From Pogonophryne albipinna (lineage: Eukaryota > Chordata > Actinopteri > Perciformes > Artedidraconidae): a stretch of 64,000 nucleotides of DNA. Every line of letters starts with the position of its first letter. Position 1 is the stretch's first letter. Below the pieces are notes generated by a model that ran no database searches, was not told where the DNA came from, and worked only from the letters and a program-made list of their open reading frames with translations. Positions 36,341 to 49,359 of this stretch are shown one piece after another. The stretch lies in contig JAPTMU010000120.1 of the NCBI GenBank assembly GCA_028583405.1, positions 225,704 to 289,703 on the forward strand. The letters run 5' to 3'. A program made the position numbers and the translations under genes.

Positions 36341-37502
36341 TAAAATATGGATTTCTTTGCATAAAGTGTGTCTGTCCAGGATGTGTGGGATTGATTATGA
36401 TTGGTCCATTTGTGAATGTAGTGCTTCTGGATAAGTATAGTCCATTTATCATTCACCCTCCTTGAGAAATATGAGTTTTTCCTTCAGGCTACTCCAACAT
36501 TTCTTCCCAAAGCTTCATGTATGCTTGTACATACAAAATCAATTTCTGGCAACATCCATACTTCACTGACTGTCAGGTATGTATGAGCTCTGTTTGCTCG
36601 TGTTATCATGTCAACAGTGACGTCGGTACATACATACCCTCGATACACATTTAGATTTTTCAGGTTCAGAGGACAACACAGATGTGTCACCACAAGATGG
36701 ATGTGAGATCCTCTTGGGTCGATATGTGTCATTTCGAGATGAATGGCATCGTCCATTGTCAGTTTCATGTGTTCTCTTTCTCTGCTGGAATAGATGTTTG
36801 CTCTGTGTATTTTTGGAGGCATTCACAAAGAAAAATCACACACAAAACATTACTCTGTCGCTTTGCTTGGGTTTACACTTGATTTATGTCATTTTGTATT
36901 GGAAACAGCCAACAGGTGCACTGACTGACGGCAGAGTGACTTTCATTTGATCCCTGCACCAGTTGTTACTGATCAGTTGTGTTTGTTGTTTATTTATTGG
37001 TTTATTCTTCATATAAGCTACTGTAACAGCTCAATAACTGGAACGCCACGATGTAATAAAGTTAGACTGAAGCACTCCTTTGTGCACCATTCAATCCTAT
37101 AATTAAATACACAGTAAAACCCCACCTGTTTACTTCGGTGATTGTTATAGTATATTAATGTTTGTTTTCTTCTATCATGTCTTAGTATCTGTCTTTGTTT
37201 GATGTTGAAAATGGAGCAGCTGTGATGCTAGAAAGATGTAAGACTTGATCTGACAATAAAGTTGTACCGTATCGTATAACATGTAGTAGATTTTGAGATA
37301 TTTCTCTGGATATTTAAAGTTTTGGCTCCTTGTGGCTCTAGATGAAAAGTCCAAGGATGCACAAAGACAATAGGATTCATCCTCTGGGGAACATGAACTC
37401 CAATACAGTGTAAATCCAACTCATTGACTCAGTTGTTGAGATATTTAACTCTGGACTAAAGTTGTTGACCATCCGATTGACACTGCAATTGCTGCCTCTA
37501 TA

Positions 37503-38219
37503 GAGCGGTGCAGGGAGGACGTATTTACCCGGAAATATGCTGCGCATGGGTTCCCTCGACAAAAGAGCAACGGGATTTCTCCATAGGATTTTGGAAAATT
37601 GCTCGAAATAAGGTCTGTGGAAAACAAACCTGTTTGATAAATGCACGTTTTGTTCAGCCGGATAATCTCCACATGTCTTCCCTACTTTGATAATTTTTGA
37701 ATCATAAATCTAATCGCCAGAAGCAAAATGCTAACGTTGTGCTATAAAGGAACTACAGCAGGGTCGCTGCTTCAACGTTACGCCGACTTAAGATCGATAT
37801 TCAAAACTACAGACTCTAAATGGTAAAAGTTGAAGCGTTTGTTTGAACAGTTTGCAGGAGGCAGGCACTTGCTCTCAAGCAGAACAGGGCAAACAAACTT
37901 AGAGGAGTGTTTACGTGTTCGGCGTACTGACGTACAACGTCCTCGACAACTTCTGTAGTCCTATTCAGCCACTTGGTAACAACCATCGTTTTTCAGACAC
38001 GTCAACTCTTCAGAAATCACCAGCGGGGTCACTGCTGATGGATTTAATGTCGTAGAACAAAACGTGATCCGTCTCTTCAATGTGTCTCGACCACAGACCT
38101 TATTTCCAGCTATTTTCCAAAATCCTATGGAGAAATCCCATTGGCTCTGAGACGAGGGAACCGGACGTGGTGAAATGCTGAGTCTCTTCCGGGTTTTAGG
38201 ACTCGTTACTGCACCACTC
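37503..38219. mobile_element. Non-autonomous TIR element (GGTGCAG terminus), fuller copy
   Basis: Left GAGCGGTGCAGGGAGGAC and right (inverse) GAGTGGTGCAGTAACGAG are inverted termini flanked by TA on each side, possibly a Tc1/mariner-type TA duplication. The left subterminal block (GGGATTTCTCCATAGGATTT, CTCGAAATAAGGTC) reappears inverted near the right end (AAATCCTATGGAGAAATCCC). The arms therefore extend ~100 bp with a gap. A deleted relative is at 7184-7429. No transposase. Confidence 0.7.
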
Positions 38220-38369
38220 TATTGTGGCTCAAATATATATGTATGAATTATGCAGAGTTTATTTAAGTTGAATAAACTAACTTCATGTGGTTTCTAAAGG
38301 ACTGAGGTAAACCTGCGACCCCTCACCATATGTTTGTTGTTTTGCTTTTGAATGCATCTTTTTTTTATT

Positions 38370-40449
38370 TAGGGGTTTATGGAGAAGATGTAAATGCTGC
38401 ATATGAGTCCTTCCTAAAAATCTACATATCACTGTATGACAAACATTGTCCCACTGTACTCCGTACATATAAAGGTACTTATCATCAAAAGCCTTGGATA
38501 ACCAAAGGCTTACAAAATGCTTGCAAGAAGAAAAATAACCTTTATAAAGACTTCATAACATTTAGGACAAAGGCAATTGAAAAGCAATACAAGGCATATA
38601 CAAATAAGTTGACAGTTATAATGAGACAAGCAAAAAGAGAATATTATAATAATATGTTAAAAGAAAAGAAAAATGATATCAAGGGCACATGGAAAATCTT
38701 AAATAATGTTATTGGAAATAAATCTGTATCCACTGGCCTGCCCAGTCACTTCATTGATGACAAAAATAAGGTTGTAAAAAACATGAATGAAGTGGTTCAT
38801 GAATTCAACTCTTTTTTTGTAAATGTCGGACCTAATCTTGCAAAGACTATTCCAAAACAACACGATGGGCAAAAAGAGGATGGCGGAATTGGGGGAAGTA
38901 AAGTGTTGCAGTCAATGTTTCTGGGAGAGATAAACGAAATTGAAATTAGATCCGTTGTAGACAAATGCAAAAATAAGACTTCGACAGATAGTGATGGGAT
39001 CGACATGACAATAGTGAAAATGACTATTGACTGCATAATTAAACCGCTAAGCTACATCTTTAATCTTTCATTTCAGACAGGTATTTTCCCAGATAGCATG
39101 AAAATAGCTGAAGTTATCCCACTTTTCAAAACAGGGGACAAAAGCCAATTTACCAACTACAGACCAGTGTCCTTGCTTTCACAATTTTCAAAGGTCCTTG
39201 AGAAATTGTTTGTCCAAAAATGTGATAATTTTATTGAAAAAAATGAGTTATTGAGTGAGAGTCAGTATGGATTTAGGAAAAATCGATCTACAGCTTTAAT
39301 GAAAATAACAGAAGAAATTACAACAGCTATAGAAAGAAAGAAATACACAATAGGTGTATTTATTGACTTAAAAAAGGCATTTGACACCATAGACCATTAC
39401 CTATTAATTTCGAAATTACATAGATACGGAGTGAGAAGAGTAGTTCTAGATTGGTTAAAAAGTTATTTAGATAACAGACAACAATATGTAGAATTTGCTG
39501 GTAGTACATCGGAGTGTATGAACATAGAATGTGGTGTCCCGCAGGGCTCGGTTTTAGGGCCTAAACTTTTTATTTTGTACATCAATGACATATGTGAAAC
39601 GTCAACATTATTGCAATTTGTGTTGTTTGCAGACGACACAAATTTATTTTGTTCAGGAGATGACTTAAACATTTTAGCAAAGTGTATTGGACATGAAATG
39701 GTCAAACTTAAAAGATGGTTTGATGAAAATAAGTTAACCCTAAATTTGAATAAAACGAAGTTTATGGTTTTTGCTAATAGAAAAAAAGATAAAAACATTT
39801 CATTGTCCATTGATGGAGTTTTTATTGAAAGGGTTTCTGAATTTCGATTCTTAGGTGTGACGCTGGATGAAAACCTGACATGGAAATCACACATAGCACA
39901 TGTTAAAACGAAAGTGTCTAGGAATATTTCTGTTCTAAACAAGGCAAAGTATTTGCTAGATTACAAGGCATTGAGGATGTTGTACTGTACACTCATTTTG
40001 CCATTTTTCATTTATTGTATAGAAGTGTGGGGCAACACATATATGAGCAACATAAAGCCATTGTCAATATTACAGAAAAGGGCAGTAAGAATAATTCATA
40101 AAGCTGACTCAAGAGAACACACCAACAGACTGTTTTTTAAGTCAGGACTCTTGAAACTCAAAGATATAGCTGAGCTGCAGACATTATCAGTAATGCAAAA
40201 AGCAGAATGTTACCAGCATATTTACAACAGTTGTTTGTTTTTGGATCAGACAAGGAAGACCACAGAAGGAAATTAAATTTTAAGCATCCATATGCAAGGA
40301 CTACTCTTAAACAAATGTGTATTTCGGTAGTTGGTGTACAATTGTGGAATTCTCAACACAAGGATCTAAAGAATTGTATATGTATTTTTCAGTTAAAGAA
40401 GTTGTATAAATTAAGAAAGATGGGACTATATGAAGCAGAATGTGAATAA
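38370..40449 (+). pseudogene. LINE reverse transcriptase with terminal frameshift
   Basis: Continuous plus frame from about 38370 to 40276. It contains KPWITKGLQNACKKKNNLYK, TWKILNNVIGNKS, EVIPLFKTGDKSQFTNYRPV, SLLSQFSKVLEKLF, SQYGFRKNRSTALMKITEE, FIDLKKAFDTIDHYLL (motif A), [30 protein letters not shown] (catalytic box), FRFLGVTLDENLTWKSHI and VLNKAKYLLDYKALRMLYCT. Near 40205 the homologous end switches to another frame (MLPAYLQQLFVFGSDKEDHR, ARTTLKQMCISVVGVQLWNS, KKLYKLRKMGLYEAE) ending at 40449, showing a small indel. An ATG at 38330 precedes the homologous region but lies in flanking sequence. Family resembles jockey/CR1-group RTs; exact clade unresolved. Confidence 0.9.
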
Positions 40450-40760
40450 GTCTATGTACTCTGGTCCTTCATGTTTTTGATGTCTTTGATGTGATGTCTC
40501 CTCTGTATTTGCGGGTCCCATTGCCATTGTTATTGTTGTTATTGTTACTATTATCATCATGCGTCGCTTTCCACCTTCTTCTCCAGTAGGACTCAGATGA
40601 GGGTGTTGCACTTTTCTTTTCTTTTCTTTATACATGTTGTTTTGTTTCTTTCCGTTAACCGTCAAGTGGGAAATAAGTATTTTTTTGTGTTTCTGTTAGT
40701 ATCCTAAGATACTGTTATGTTTGGCTGTGAAGAAAATAAATAAATATATATATTATTATT
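38370..40760 (+). mobile_element. 5'-truncated jockey/CR1-superfamily LINE
   Basis: Plus-strand RT-encoding element clearly different from the L2-like copies in this window. Its RT is lysine- and asparagine-rich and has FADD instead of YADD. No endonuclease domain is present upstream, so the 5' half is missing. The 3' side ends after ~300 bp of UTR at AATAAATAAATATATATATT. Confidence 0.85.
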
Positions 40761-40789
40761 ATGAAGGGCAGACCATCTATTTGTTTTTT

Positions 40790-40940
40790 TGTTTTTTTAG
40801 AAAGGGGCAGGTCACATAAGATTTTATTCTTCTCCCTGCTCCTTTTCGCTCAATGGTAGTCATGTTTTGTGGCAATTATTGTACATTTGGTTTTGCGTAC
40901 CATGAGCGGGACAAATAAAAATGAAATTAAATGAAATTTT
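40790..40940 (+). repeat. Second LINE-like 3' tail
   Basis: AAAGGGGCAGGTCACATAAG, CTTCTCCCTGCTCCTTTTCG and a final GGGACAAATAAAAATGAAAT resemble 3'-UTR ends of fish LINEs. It could be the true end of the preceding element or a separate short insertion. Confidence 0.4.
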
Positions 40941-41082
40941 TGTATTTTTTTAACTCCCACTCATTCTACCCAAACCCTCTGTTCCAGTTTCAGTTTAAAA
41001 GTTAAATCGTCCCTGTCATGTACAGTGAACACTTTGGATAATTGCTCGCTATGAGTGAAGTCCTCGTGCTTTCTAAATGCTT

Positions 41083-41517
41083 TGAGGTGTCCCAAAATTA
41101 CCTGTGAGAGGTCCATTATCTCTCCGTATGACCCTTCAACATTTTAATGCTAATTTGTAGCTTCCAAAATGTAGCCAGCGGTGGACTTAGCTTTATAGTG
41201 GGTTGATTTGTGGAGATCATTTCGATATAACGTGGTGTGTCAAAGGAGTGGGCAGTTGGTGAAAGCAGTGTGACTGAACAATAACCCAACATGTGAAGAG
41301 AGAGTGAACAATGGACGGCATATTTGTTATGCAGAGAGACCATAGCAGACAACAAGTCAGTTCTTTTGAGAGCCTCGACTCGTCTGTTTGTTCGGTTGTT
41401 TCTGTATCTTTCCATTGCAGGCATTCAGCTGGCATCCAGAGCAAATACTAATGAATGAAACAGGTTATTCATTTTAATTCAGTTTTTAATTCACAAAACA
41501 AGTTTTGGGACACCCCA
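41083..41517. mobile_element. Possible short TIR element (GGTGTCCCAAAA ends)
   Basis: TTGAGGTGTCCCAAAATTAC at the left is mirrored by the inverse of TTGGGGTGTCCCAAAACTTG at the right, 435 bp apart. The body is non-coding. No target duplication was identified. Confidence 0.5.
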
Positions 41518-41933
41518 ATCTGAAGCCTGAGAATAAGGGCCAACGTTTTTCAGTAACAACAGCAAGAAAGAGAGAATTGTGAGGTGTTACAAGCATTGTA
41601 TTGTATTGGTAACCCATGGCAATTGTTAAATAATGTTCACGCTAATTCCTATTTATCAATACGAACATATTATTATATTGAAACTACTTTAATTGAGATA
41701 ATAAGTCAACATATGTAACTTTTGCAGCGTTTTGTATGCGCTGCTTTTCGTTAATGCAGCGCTTTTAGAAAACGTTGTGCATGTTTCATCAAGTTGGTGG
41801 AGATATTTCTTTTGGCACAATTGTGTTTTTATATTTGCATCGTTTCTGGAAATGTTTTGGGTCGTTGTAGCGCGTTTGCACCTGTCGGCCACCGTAGGAT
41901 GGGTTTCCATACATTCCCCAAAAGTAGTTTTAA

Positions 41934-43076
41934 AGGTCCACTATTGTGCAAAATCCACTTCTTCATGTCTCTTCTACATCAACATGTGTCCCCTCTTCTT
42001 CATGTCTCTTCTACATCAACATGTGTCCCCTCTTCTTCATGTCTCTTCTACATCAACATGTGTCCCCTCTTCTTCATGTCTCTTCTACATCAACCTGTGT
42101 CCCCTCTTCTTCATGTCTCTTCTACATCAACATGTGTCCCCTCTTCTTCATGTCTCTTCTACATCAACCTGTGTCCCCTCTTCTTCATGTCTCTTCTACA
42201 TCAACATGTGTCCCCTCTTCTTCATGTCTCTTCTACATCAACATGTGTCCCCTCTTCTTCATGTCTCTTCTACATCAACCTGTGTCCCCTCTTCTTCATG
42301 TCTCTTCTACATCAACATGTGTCCCCTCTTCTTCATGTCTCTTCTACATCAACCTGTGTCCCCTCTTCTTCATGTCTCTTCTACATCAACATGTGTCCCC
42401 TCTTCTTCATGTCTCTTCTACATCAACATGTGTCCCCTCTTCTTCATGTCTCTTCTACATCAACCTGTGTCCCCTCTTCTTCATGTCTCTTCTACATCAA
42501 CATGTGTCCCCTCTTCTTCATGTCTCTTCTACATCAACCTGTGTCCCCTCTTCTTCATGTCTCTTCTACATCAACATGTGTCCCCTCTTCTTCATGTCTC
42601 TTCTACATCAACATGTGTCCCCTCTGTGAAAAGAGACTCTGAAAGTTTCAGGAACAAAGATTCTCTCTCTTTTTGTCCTGATCCATTTCTATAAAAACCT
42701 GTCTGAAAATGAGCTGAGCAGATTTTGGCCACTTTATGATGTCATAACGATGTGTTGTCTTGTGTAACCATTAGCCAATCAGCAATCAAGGTAACCCCCC
42801 CCCCCCCCCCCCCTTATCACCTGAATCTCCTCCTAGAGCACCATTGTGTTCTTTGTAACCAAATCTCTCTCAGAGGGGCGTGGGGAGGGGCTCCTTATTT
42901 TCATCTCAAGTAACAGACAGAGAATCAGCACTTTGGAAACAGGGCTGAAACAGAGGGGATTATGGGTAATGCTGCAATGATCTGTTTGGTGTTTGGAGCC
43001 AAACACTTCAGAGACATGTTCTGTATATATCTGAGACCTATAATATATTGATGAAAAACAGTATAATAGGGGACCT
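41934..43076 (-). mobile_element. TTAA-family element copy E (array-bearing)
   Basis: Minus-strand orientation relative to copy A. TTAA at 41930-41933 and 43077-43080 flank termini AGGTCCACTATTGTGC and (inverse) AGGTCCCCTATTATAC. Contains an 18-unit 37-bp array, the GGCCACTTTATGATG block, a C19 run (G19 on the other strand, 42795-42813) and CTGAGACCTATAATATATTG. 1,143 bp; no transposase. Confidence 0.92.
41957..42625 (+). repeat. 37-bp minisatellite, 18 units with 5-unit higher-order repeat
   Basis: Eighteen 37-bp units of two types, AACATGTG (A) and AACCTGTG (C). The order is AA, then ACACA three times (units 3-17), then A. The five-unit (185-bp) block is thus repeated three times. All plus frames are open, up to 320 codons, and are artefacts. 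Confidence 0.96.
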
Positions 43077-43080
43077 TTAA

Positions 43081-43500
43081 TACATTTGACACCTAATACT
43101 GTCCTGCAATCAGTGATCTAAATGGGAACACCACAGATTAGCGGAACAAAAGCCCCAGTGCTACCTCGTAGTAAGGAATATCACAAGTAGGTCATAGACT
43201 GAGTGTAAATAAGTTATCAGTGAACCTTTGCCTCCAGCGGTGTTATCTAACCGCTCTGACGTCCTCTCTCCAGATGTTAGCTCCGCTCCTTACTCTCTGT
43301 GACATTAGTTTGTTTCCCAGACGCTCTGACTCACGGCTCCCTGGAGATTATCGAGCCCTCGTCTTTGTTGGCAGCATCAATTTCCTGTCTGGCCATTTAT
43401 TAACACACTCAAGGTGTGAGTGCTTTATTTGCTTCATTGCAGCTTGTCATAACAAAGAAAGCAAACAAGTTATTGATGCAGATATCTCGCTCTTATTTAC
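43081..43500. other. Interval without recognised gene
   Basis: 43220-43480 is unique-looking and GC-balanced with no repeat signature. A plus frame (43220-43591) runs into the hAT and has no recognised motif. Confidence 0.4.
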
Positions 43501-44069
43501 CACTGGAGAACCGTCAGGGCCTTCAAGGTATTCAGAGAATACCCTGGAACCCTCAGATAAAACAAACAAAAAAATCGATTTAATTATATAAATAAAATGC
43601 AAATACAGTAAAATGAATAAATGAGAATGGTATCCGTGTTGTTGATCTGTAATATTACAGTGTTACCTTGATTTGTTTGTCCTTCTCGGACCATGCTCTA
43701 CGCATTTCAGTGGTTTTGTGTTAGAAAAGAAAGCAACCAATCAGATCTTGTTCTGGGTCTCTGGGTAGAAAATCCTTCAACCAAGGTATTCTACATCCTT
43801 GATCGAATGCCCTGGCCGTTGCACTGAATGAGAGCGTACGTTTGGACTGACAGTTTGATCAACCAATCAGATATTGATTTGTAGCCAATGGGCGTGTTCT
43901 TTCCCAGTTTCCCTGTTTCCCGTTTTATTGTTTTTAACGTTGAAATGACAAGTGCAACAGGTGAAGATGAAGTTGTTGTGAGTACCCTTTTCAAGACGAC
44001 AATTCAGCGGCGGCGGGGGGTGTGTGTGTCTACAGAAGGTCCAGTTGTGATAGACACGGTTCGCCACTG
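43501..44069. mobile_element. hAT element related to 9223-9966
   Basis: Left CACTGGAGAACCGTCAGGGC and right (inverse) CAGTGGCGAACCGTGTC match the two termini of 9223-9966. Flanking 8-mers TTATTTAC and AAGACTAA do not match, so the insertion is either old or rearranged. Non-coding. Confidence 0.6.
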
Positions 44070-44738
<669 letters not shown>

Positions 44739-44989
44739 AGGGGATGTGTGGGTGTAGGTATTGTAGCCTTGTTTAAAAATATACTGGCAACCTTTTAGTG
44801 GTGGCAATTTCTGATCATCTCAACACACTTTAGCCCTGAATAAAGGATCCCAATACTTGATTTATCCTTGGGGGAATTAGGGTTTTATGAAGTTTCTTAC
44901 CATTTTGAAATTATATTTATAGAAAAGGTGTTATGAGTATTGCACAGTTGAATGATTTCACATGTTGCACATAATCTGTATTGCAAAGT

Positions 44990-45075
44990 GTAATCAATAT
45001 ATTATAGGTATCAGATACGAAACTTGTCTCTGAAGTGTTTGGCTCCAAACACCAATCAGATCATCCCTGCAGAGG
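44990..45075 (+). mobile_element. Fragment of TTAA-family element
   Basis: ATCAATATATTATAGGTATC, CTTGTCTCTGAAGTGTTTGG and CTCCAAACACCAATCAGATC match the left interior of the full copies. It lacks both termini and lies ~140 bp before complete copy F. Confidence 0.75.
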
Positions 45076-45211
45076 AGGAGCGTCAGAGGACATGTTTACA
45101 GGGGAAATGCACGTTTAGTTCTCTCATTGAAACACATTTAAAAACAGTCAGTCCTCTTGTTGATTGTTTAAAAGAGGACATTTGGAGGTGTAGGAACTTA
45201 ACCGCCTTTAA

Positions 45212-46505
45212 AGGTCCCCTATTATACCGTTTTTCATCAATATATTACAGGTCTCGGAAATACACAAAACATGTCTCTGAAGTGATTGGCTCCAAACACC
45301 AAACAGATCATTGCAGCATTACCAATAATCCCCTCTGTTTCAGCCCTGTTTCCAAAGTGCTGATTCTCTGTCTGTTACTTTAGATGAAAATAAGGAGCCC
45401 CTCCCCACCCCCCTCTGAGAGAGATTTGGTTACAAAGAACTCAATGGTGCTCTAGGTCTAGGAGGAGATTCAGGTGATAAGGGGGGGGGGGGGGGGTTAC
45501 CTTGGTTGGTGATTGGCTAATGGTTACTCAAGCCAAAACATCGTTATGACATCATAAAGTGGCCAAAATCTGATCAGCTCATTTCCAGACAGGTTTTTAT
45601 AGAAATGGATCAGGACAAAAAGAGAGAGAATCTTTGTTCCTGAAACTGTCAGAGTCTCTTTTCACAGAGGGGACACATGTTGATGTAGAAGAGACATGAA
45701 GAAGAGGGGACACATGTTGATGTAGAAGAGACATGGAGAAGAGGGGACACATGTTGATGTAGAAGAGACATGAAGAAGAGGGGACACATGTTGATGTAGA
45801 AGAGACATGAAGAAGAGGGGACACATGTTGATGTAGAAGAGACATGAAGAAGAGGGGACACATGTTGATGTAGAAGAGACATGAAGAAGAGGGGACACAT
45901 GTTGATGTAGAAGAGACATGAGGAAGAGGGGACACATGTTGATGTAGAAGAGACATGAGGAAGAGGGGACACATGTTGATGTAGAAGAGACATGAAGAAG
46001 AGGGGACACATGTTGATATAGAAGAGACATGGAGAAGAGGGGACACATGTTGATGGAGAAGAGACAGGAAGAAGAGGGGACACATGTTGATGTAGAAGAG
46101 ACATGAAGAAGAGGGGACACATGTTGATGTAGAAGAGACATGAGGAAGACGGGACACATGTTGATGTAGAAGAGACATGAAGAAGAGGGGACACATGTTG
46201 ATGTAGAAGAGACATGAAGAAGAGGGGACACATGTTGATGTAGAAGAGACATGAAGAAGAGGGGACACATGTTGATGTAGAAGAGACATGAAGAAGAGGG
46301 GACACATGTTGATGTAGAAGAGACATGAAGAAGAGGGGACACATGTTGATGTAGAAGAGACATGAAGAAGAGGGGACACATGTTGATGTAGAAGAGACGT
46401 GAAGAAGAGGGGACACATGTTGATGTAGAAGAGACATGAAGAAGAGGGGACACATGTTGATGTAGAAGAGACATGAACAAGTGGATTTTGCACAATAGGT
46501 GACCT
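45212..46505 (+). mobile_element. TTAA-family element copy F (array-bearing)
   Basis: TTAA at 45208-45211 and 46506-46509. Termini AGGTCCCCTATTATACCG and (inverse) AGGTCACCTATTGTGC. Contains G16 (45481-45496), the CATCATAAAGTGGCC block and a 22-unit 37-bp array. 1,294 bp, non-coding. Confidence 0.92.
45667..46480 (-). repeat. 37-bp minisatellite, 22 units
   Basis: Twenty-two units containing CACATGTTGATGTAGAAGAG, with scattered single-base variants (GGAGAAG, AGGAAG, ATATAG, GACAGG). Unlike copy E, no clear block periodicity is apparent by eye. All three minus frames are open and are artefacts. Confidence 0.95.
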
Positions 46506-46509
46506 TTAA

Positions 46510-46995
46510 TATAGGGTTTGATATGCGGATAGTGAAGTGGGTCCGTTTACAGAGAAACAGTTATCAGTACGCATTGTCACCGTCATCAGATGAACAAAAC
46601 GTTTTTTCTTTCAGTGTGTGCTGTAGAGTGGGATCTTGGTGAATAAAACCTGGATAGCGGAGTTTAGCACTAAGCCGGGCTTCATGAGCCAAAACAAACA
46701 ATGCGTCACGCAGAGCGGCTTGAATGGCTCCATGATTACTGCTGTCGCCCGCCTGTCACTCACAGGCTCTTCAGCAGACATCTCTATTGAGAGGAGAGAA
46801 GAGGAGGCAGTTAGGGGAGTGAGGTTTATTGTTCCAGCTGGGTGCTTTTATTTATGTTACACACATTGTTTGCAATAGAGTTGTAATAACATGGCATCAT
46901 CATTAGCAGGATTTAGAAAAATGTAGGTGACGACCTCATGAAGCTGACTGAGAGAAGCCAAGAGTGTGCAAAGCTGCCATCGAGGCAAAACGGGG
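46510..46995. other. Interval without recognised gene
   Basis: Nothing recognised. Confidence 0.4.
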
Positions 46996-47185
46996 CTACT
47001 TTGAATAATCTAAAATAAAAATCATATTCTGGATTTTTGAACACTTTTTTGTTTACTAGATAATTCCATATATGTTCTTTCATAGTTTTGATGTCTTCAG
47101 TATTAATCTACAATGCAGAAAATAATTAAAATAAACAAAAACCATTGAATGAGAAGGTGTGTCCAAACTTTCGACTGGTACTGTA
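46996..47185 (+). mobile_element. Tc1-like transposon end
   Basis: TTCATAGTTTTGATGTCTTC, CTACAATGCAGAAAATAATT, TTGAATGAGAAGGTGTGTCC and AAACTTTCGACTGGTACTGT form the familiar terminal region of a fish Tc1-like element. The other terminus and the transposase are absent. 47186-48054 has no recognised gene; 47460-47480 resembles a TTAA-type MITE end. Confidence 0.6.
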
Positions 47186-48058
47186 CGTGCAAAGAGATGA
47201 AGTACACACTCGGGTAGGGAGAATATCCTGGTTCTACTTAGTAAATCAATCGTCAGGTTTGAATGTGTTTTCTTTTTTGTTGGGATTTAATATGGTTAAG
47301 GACACACCCCCAGAACTTGTCAATCATCCGTCTTTTGACAGTTTCCACGATCAACAGCTGGATGTAATAGTAGTTTAACTTTTGATTAAGGCTGCACGAT
47401 AATTGAAAACACAGTGACTCACGAGGACCTATTCAACTCACTGAAGGGAAAACCCCAAAATGCAAAATAGGGGCCTCTTTAATATTTTTCTGCTGTTTTA
47501 ATGTGTCTATTATTTTCTCTTTTCTGCCTCGACTGAAGTCTAAACCCTGTAGGCAACCCTTCAGATAACAAGATATGAATCTGTGAGCCAGGATGAAAAG
47601 TATAAATCATCAATAGATTCATAAAGCCTTTAAAAAAATATGCACTTGAAAGCCAGGCAAGTTTTTCTGAAGCTATTTCTGATTCACTGCAGCTTCTTTG
47701 CAATTTTACAGTTGCTCAGTTTCAGCCCTGAGAAGGAGTGCACTTCCATGTAACACTGGGCACTTACTCTCAAGTTGGCACAGAGATTATTCACTGTGAA
47801 ATGAAGAGCATGCTCATTTCTCTCCTCTCCACAAATATGCACACAGGCATGCACGCAGACCGTGTTTTCCTTTTAAAAGCAGTGGACCATCTGTGCTCCT
47901 TTTTTTGTAAAGGAATAAATGAAAGGGGCATCATTGCAGACTCAGAGTGTGGCGTGAAGCCATGGTCTCAGGAAGTAGCCCAGTGCAGCGTTTAAAGGAT
48001 GCCAACAGTGCTTTAGAGAGTTTATGTCCTCACTTGACACTACGGCCATCTATTTTAA

Positions 48059-48689
48059 AGGGGACCTATCATGCAAAATGCACTTTTTTATGTCTTTTAT
48101 GCATACATATGTGTCCCCGGTGTGTCAGGGAACTCACGCAGCGTCAGGAAATAAAACCCTCTCTCTTTTCCTCCGTATCCAGATTTGCGTCCGATATGAC
48201 GTAACATCTGAAATGTGGACCCACAGCACTATCAGAAAGTTGCTATCAGAAACAATGCCCGACTGTTTTCGACGTAATATGGTCTGTGTTTACATTAGCA
48301 TCGCTAACACTCAGAGCTAACCTGTACTGGAGAGCATGTGTGTGAAGAAGCAGGAAGTAAAAAGGAACTCACCTCGTGGTAAACCCGAGAGAGAAAAAGC
48401 CTTTGAGCTCCATACTGTTTCAGAGATAATCCTTGATGTGGTCACGGCAGCATGTAGCGTTATCTAGAATTAAGGGCAGGCATTAGCTCCCCCTCCTCTT
48501 TTTTTATTTCTTCAAGCTAAGGACCCAAAATCAGCGTTTCTCTAACAGGGCTGGAATAGAGGGGTATGAGGGATGTCTTAAATGCATGATCTGTTTGGTA
48601 TTTTGAGCGAAACACATACAGATTTTTTATATATTGTTATATATCTGAGACCCATAATATATGCCTAGAAATAGCATGATATGAGATCT
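48059..48689 (-). mobile_element. TTAA element, related subfamily, copy 2 (longer)
   Basis: TTAA at 48055-48058 and 48690-48693. Termini AGGGGACCTATCATGC and (inverse) AGATCTCATATCATGC. Shares CAGGGAACTCACGCAGCGTC and CATAATATATGC with the 225-bp relative at 29171-29395, but keeps ~400 bp of extra interior. The minisatellite core is single (CATACATATGTGTCCCC). Confidence 0.85.
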
Positions 48690-48859
48690 TTAAAGGGACA
48701 GTTAATGAGTTAGGGGTAGAAGTTCAAAATGAAACGTTTTCCCTTTACATTTATTGCAGTCAATATCGTTTTTGTGTCAGTTGCAGAGTGTTGGAGTTAT
48801 CGGCCAAAAATATGTCTCTCTTCTTTACACTTCATTTTATCAAAGTGACTTACATACAA

Positions 48860-49092
48860 ACTCAACAACAGCAACAGAACATCCATAACATTCACCTGTT
48901 TGCAACTTACACATTATGTATCACTTGTATATAGACTGTTATGGCACTACTTCTATTCTATTGTATTTACTTGCACTATTATCTGTGTTATTGTGTTGCC
49001 CTGTTGGAGGGACCTAAGATTTTCATCGACATAACTACACTGTAGCTATGTACAAATGACAATGAAAGCCTTGAATCTTGAATTGAATCTTG
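48860..49092 (+). repeat. LINE-like 3' tail
   Basis: GAGGGACCTAAGATTTTCAT, TACAAATGACAATGAAAGCC and CTTGAATCTTGAATTGAATC resemble the ends of fish LINEs that terminate in TGAATCT repeats. No coding part is attached. Confidence 0.45.
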
Positions 49093-49359
49093 AAAACAGC
49101 AAGAAACGATGAGGTAGATTTGCTTGAAATAAGCCAGACCATTGTAACCAACCTTAAAAGTACTACATTTATATATCACTTCTGACACCAATTGTGAAGC
49201 TGACAATTGAGCGGCCCGACCAAGTAAGGAGGCAGAGGCAGAACGTCCAAATACAACCCGATGTGGGCATTTATTCATCACTGTGGGACATGATACACAG
49301 CCTCATTATCACTGTCTCATGTGAACACAGTCACCAGCAACCAGGATCTCACACACCCA

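Noticed and set aside
39463..39942. 159-codon minus-strand frame
   Set aside because: Antisense shadow of the LINE reverse transcriptase at 38370-40449.
41732..42694. 320-codon open frame with repeating SSCLFYINMCPLFFMSLLHQ peptide (also at 7811-8387, 17443-18173, 45597-46495)
   Set aside because: All three frames on one strand are open because the 37-bp unit contains no stop and 37 is not a multiple of 3. The frames overlap fully and encode cyclic permutations of the same peptide. Not a gene.
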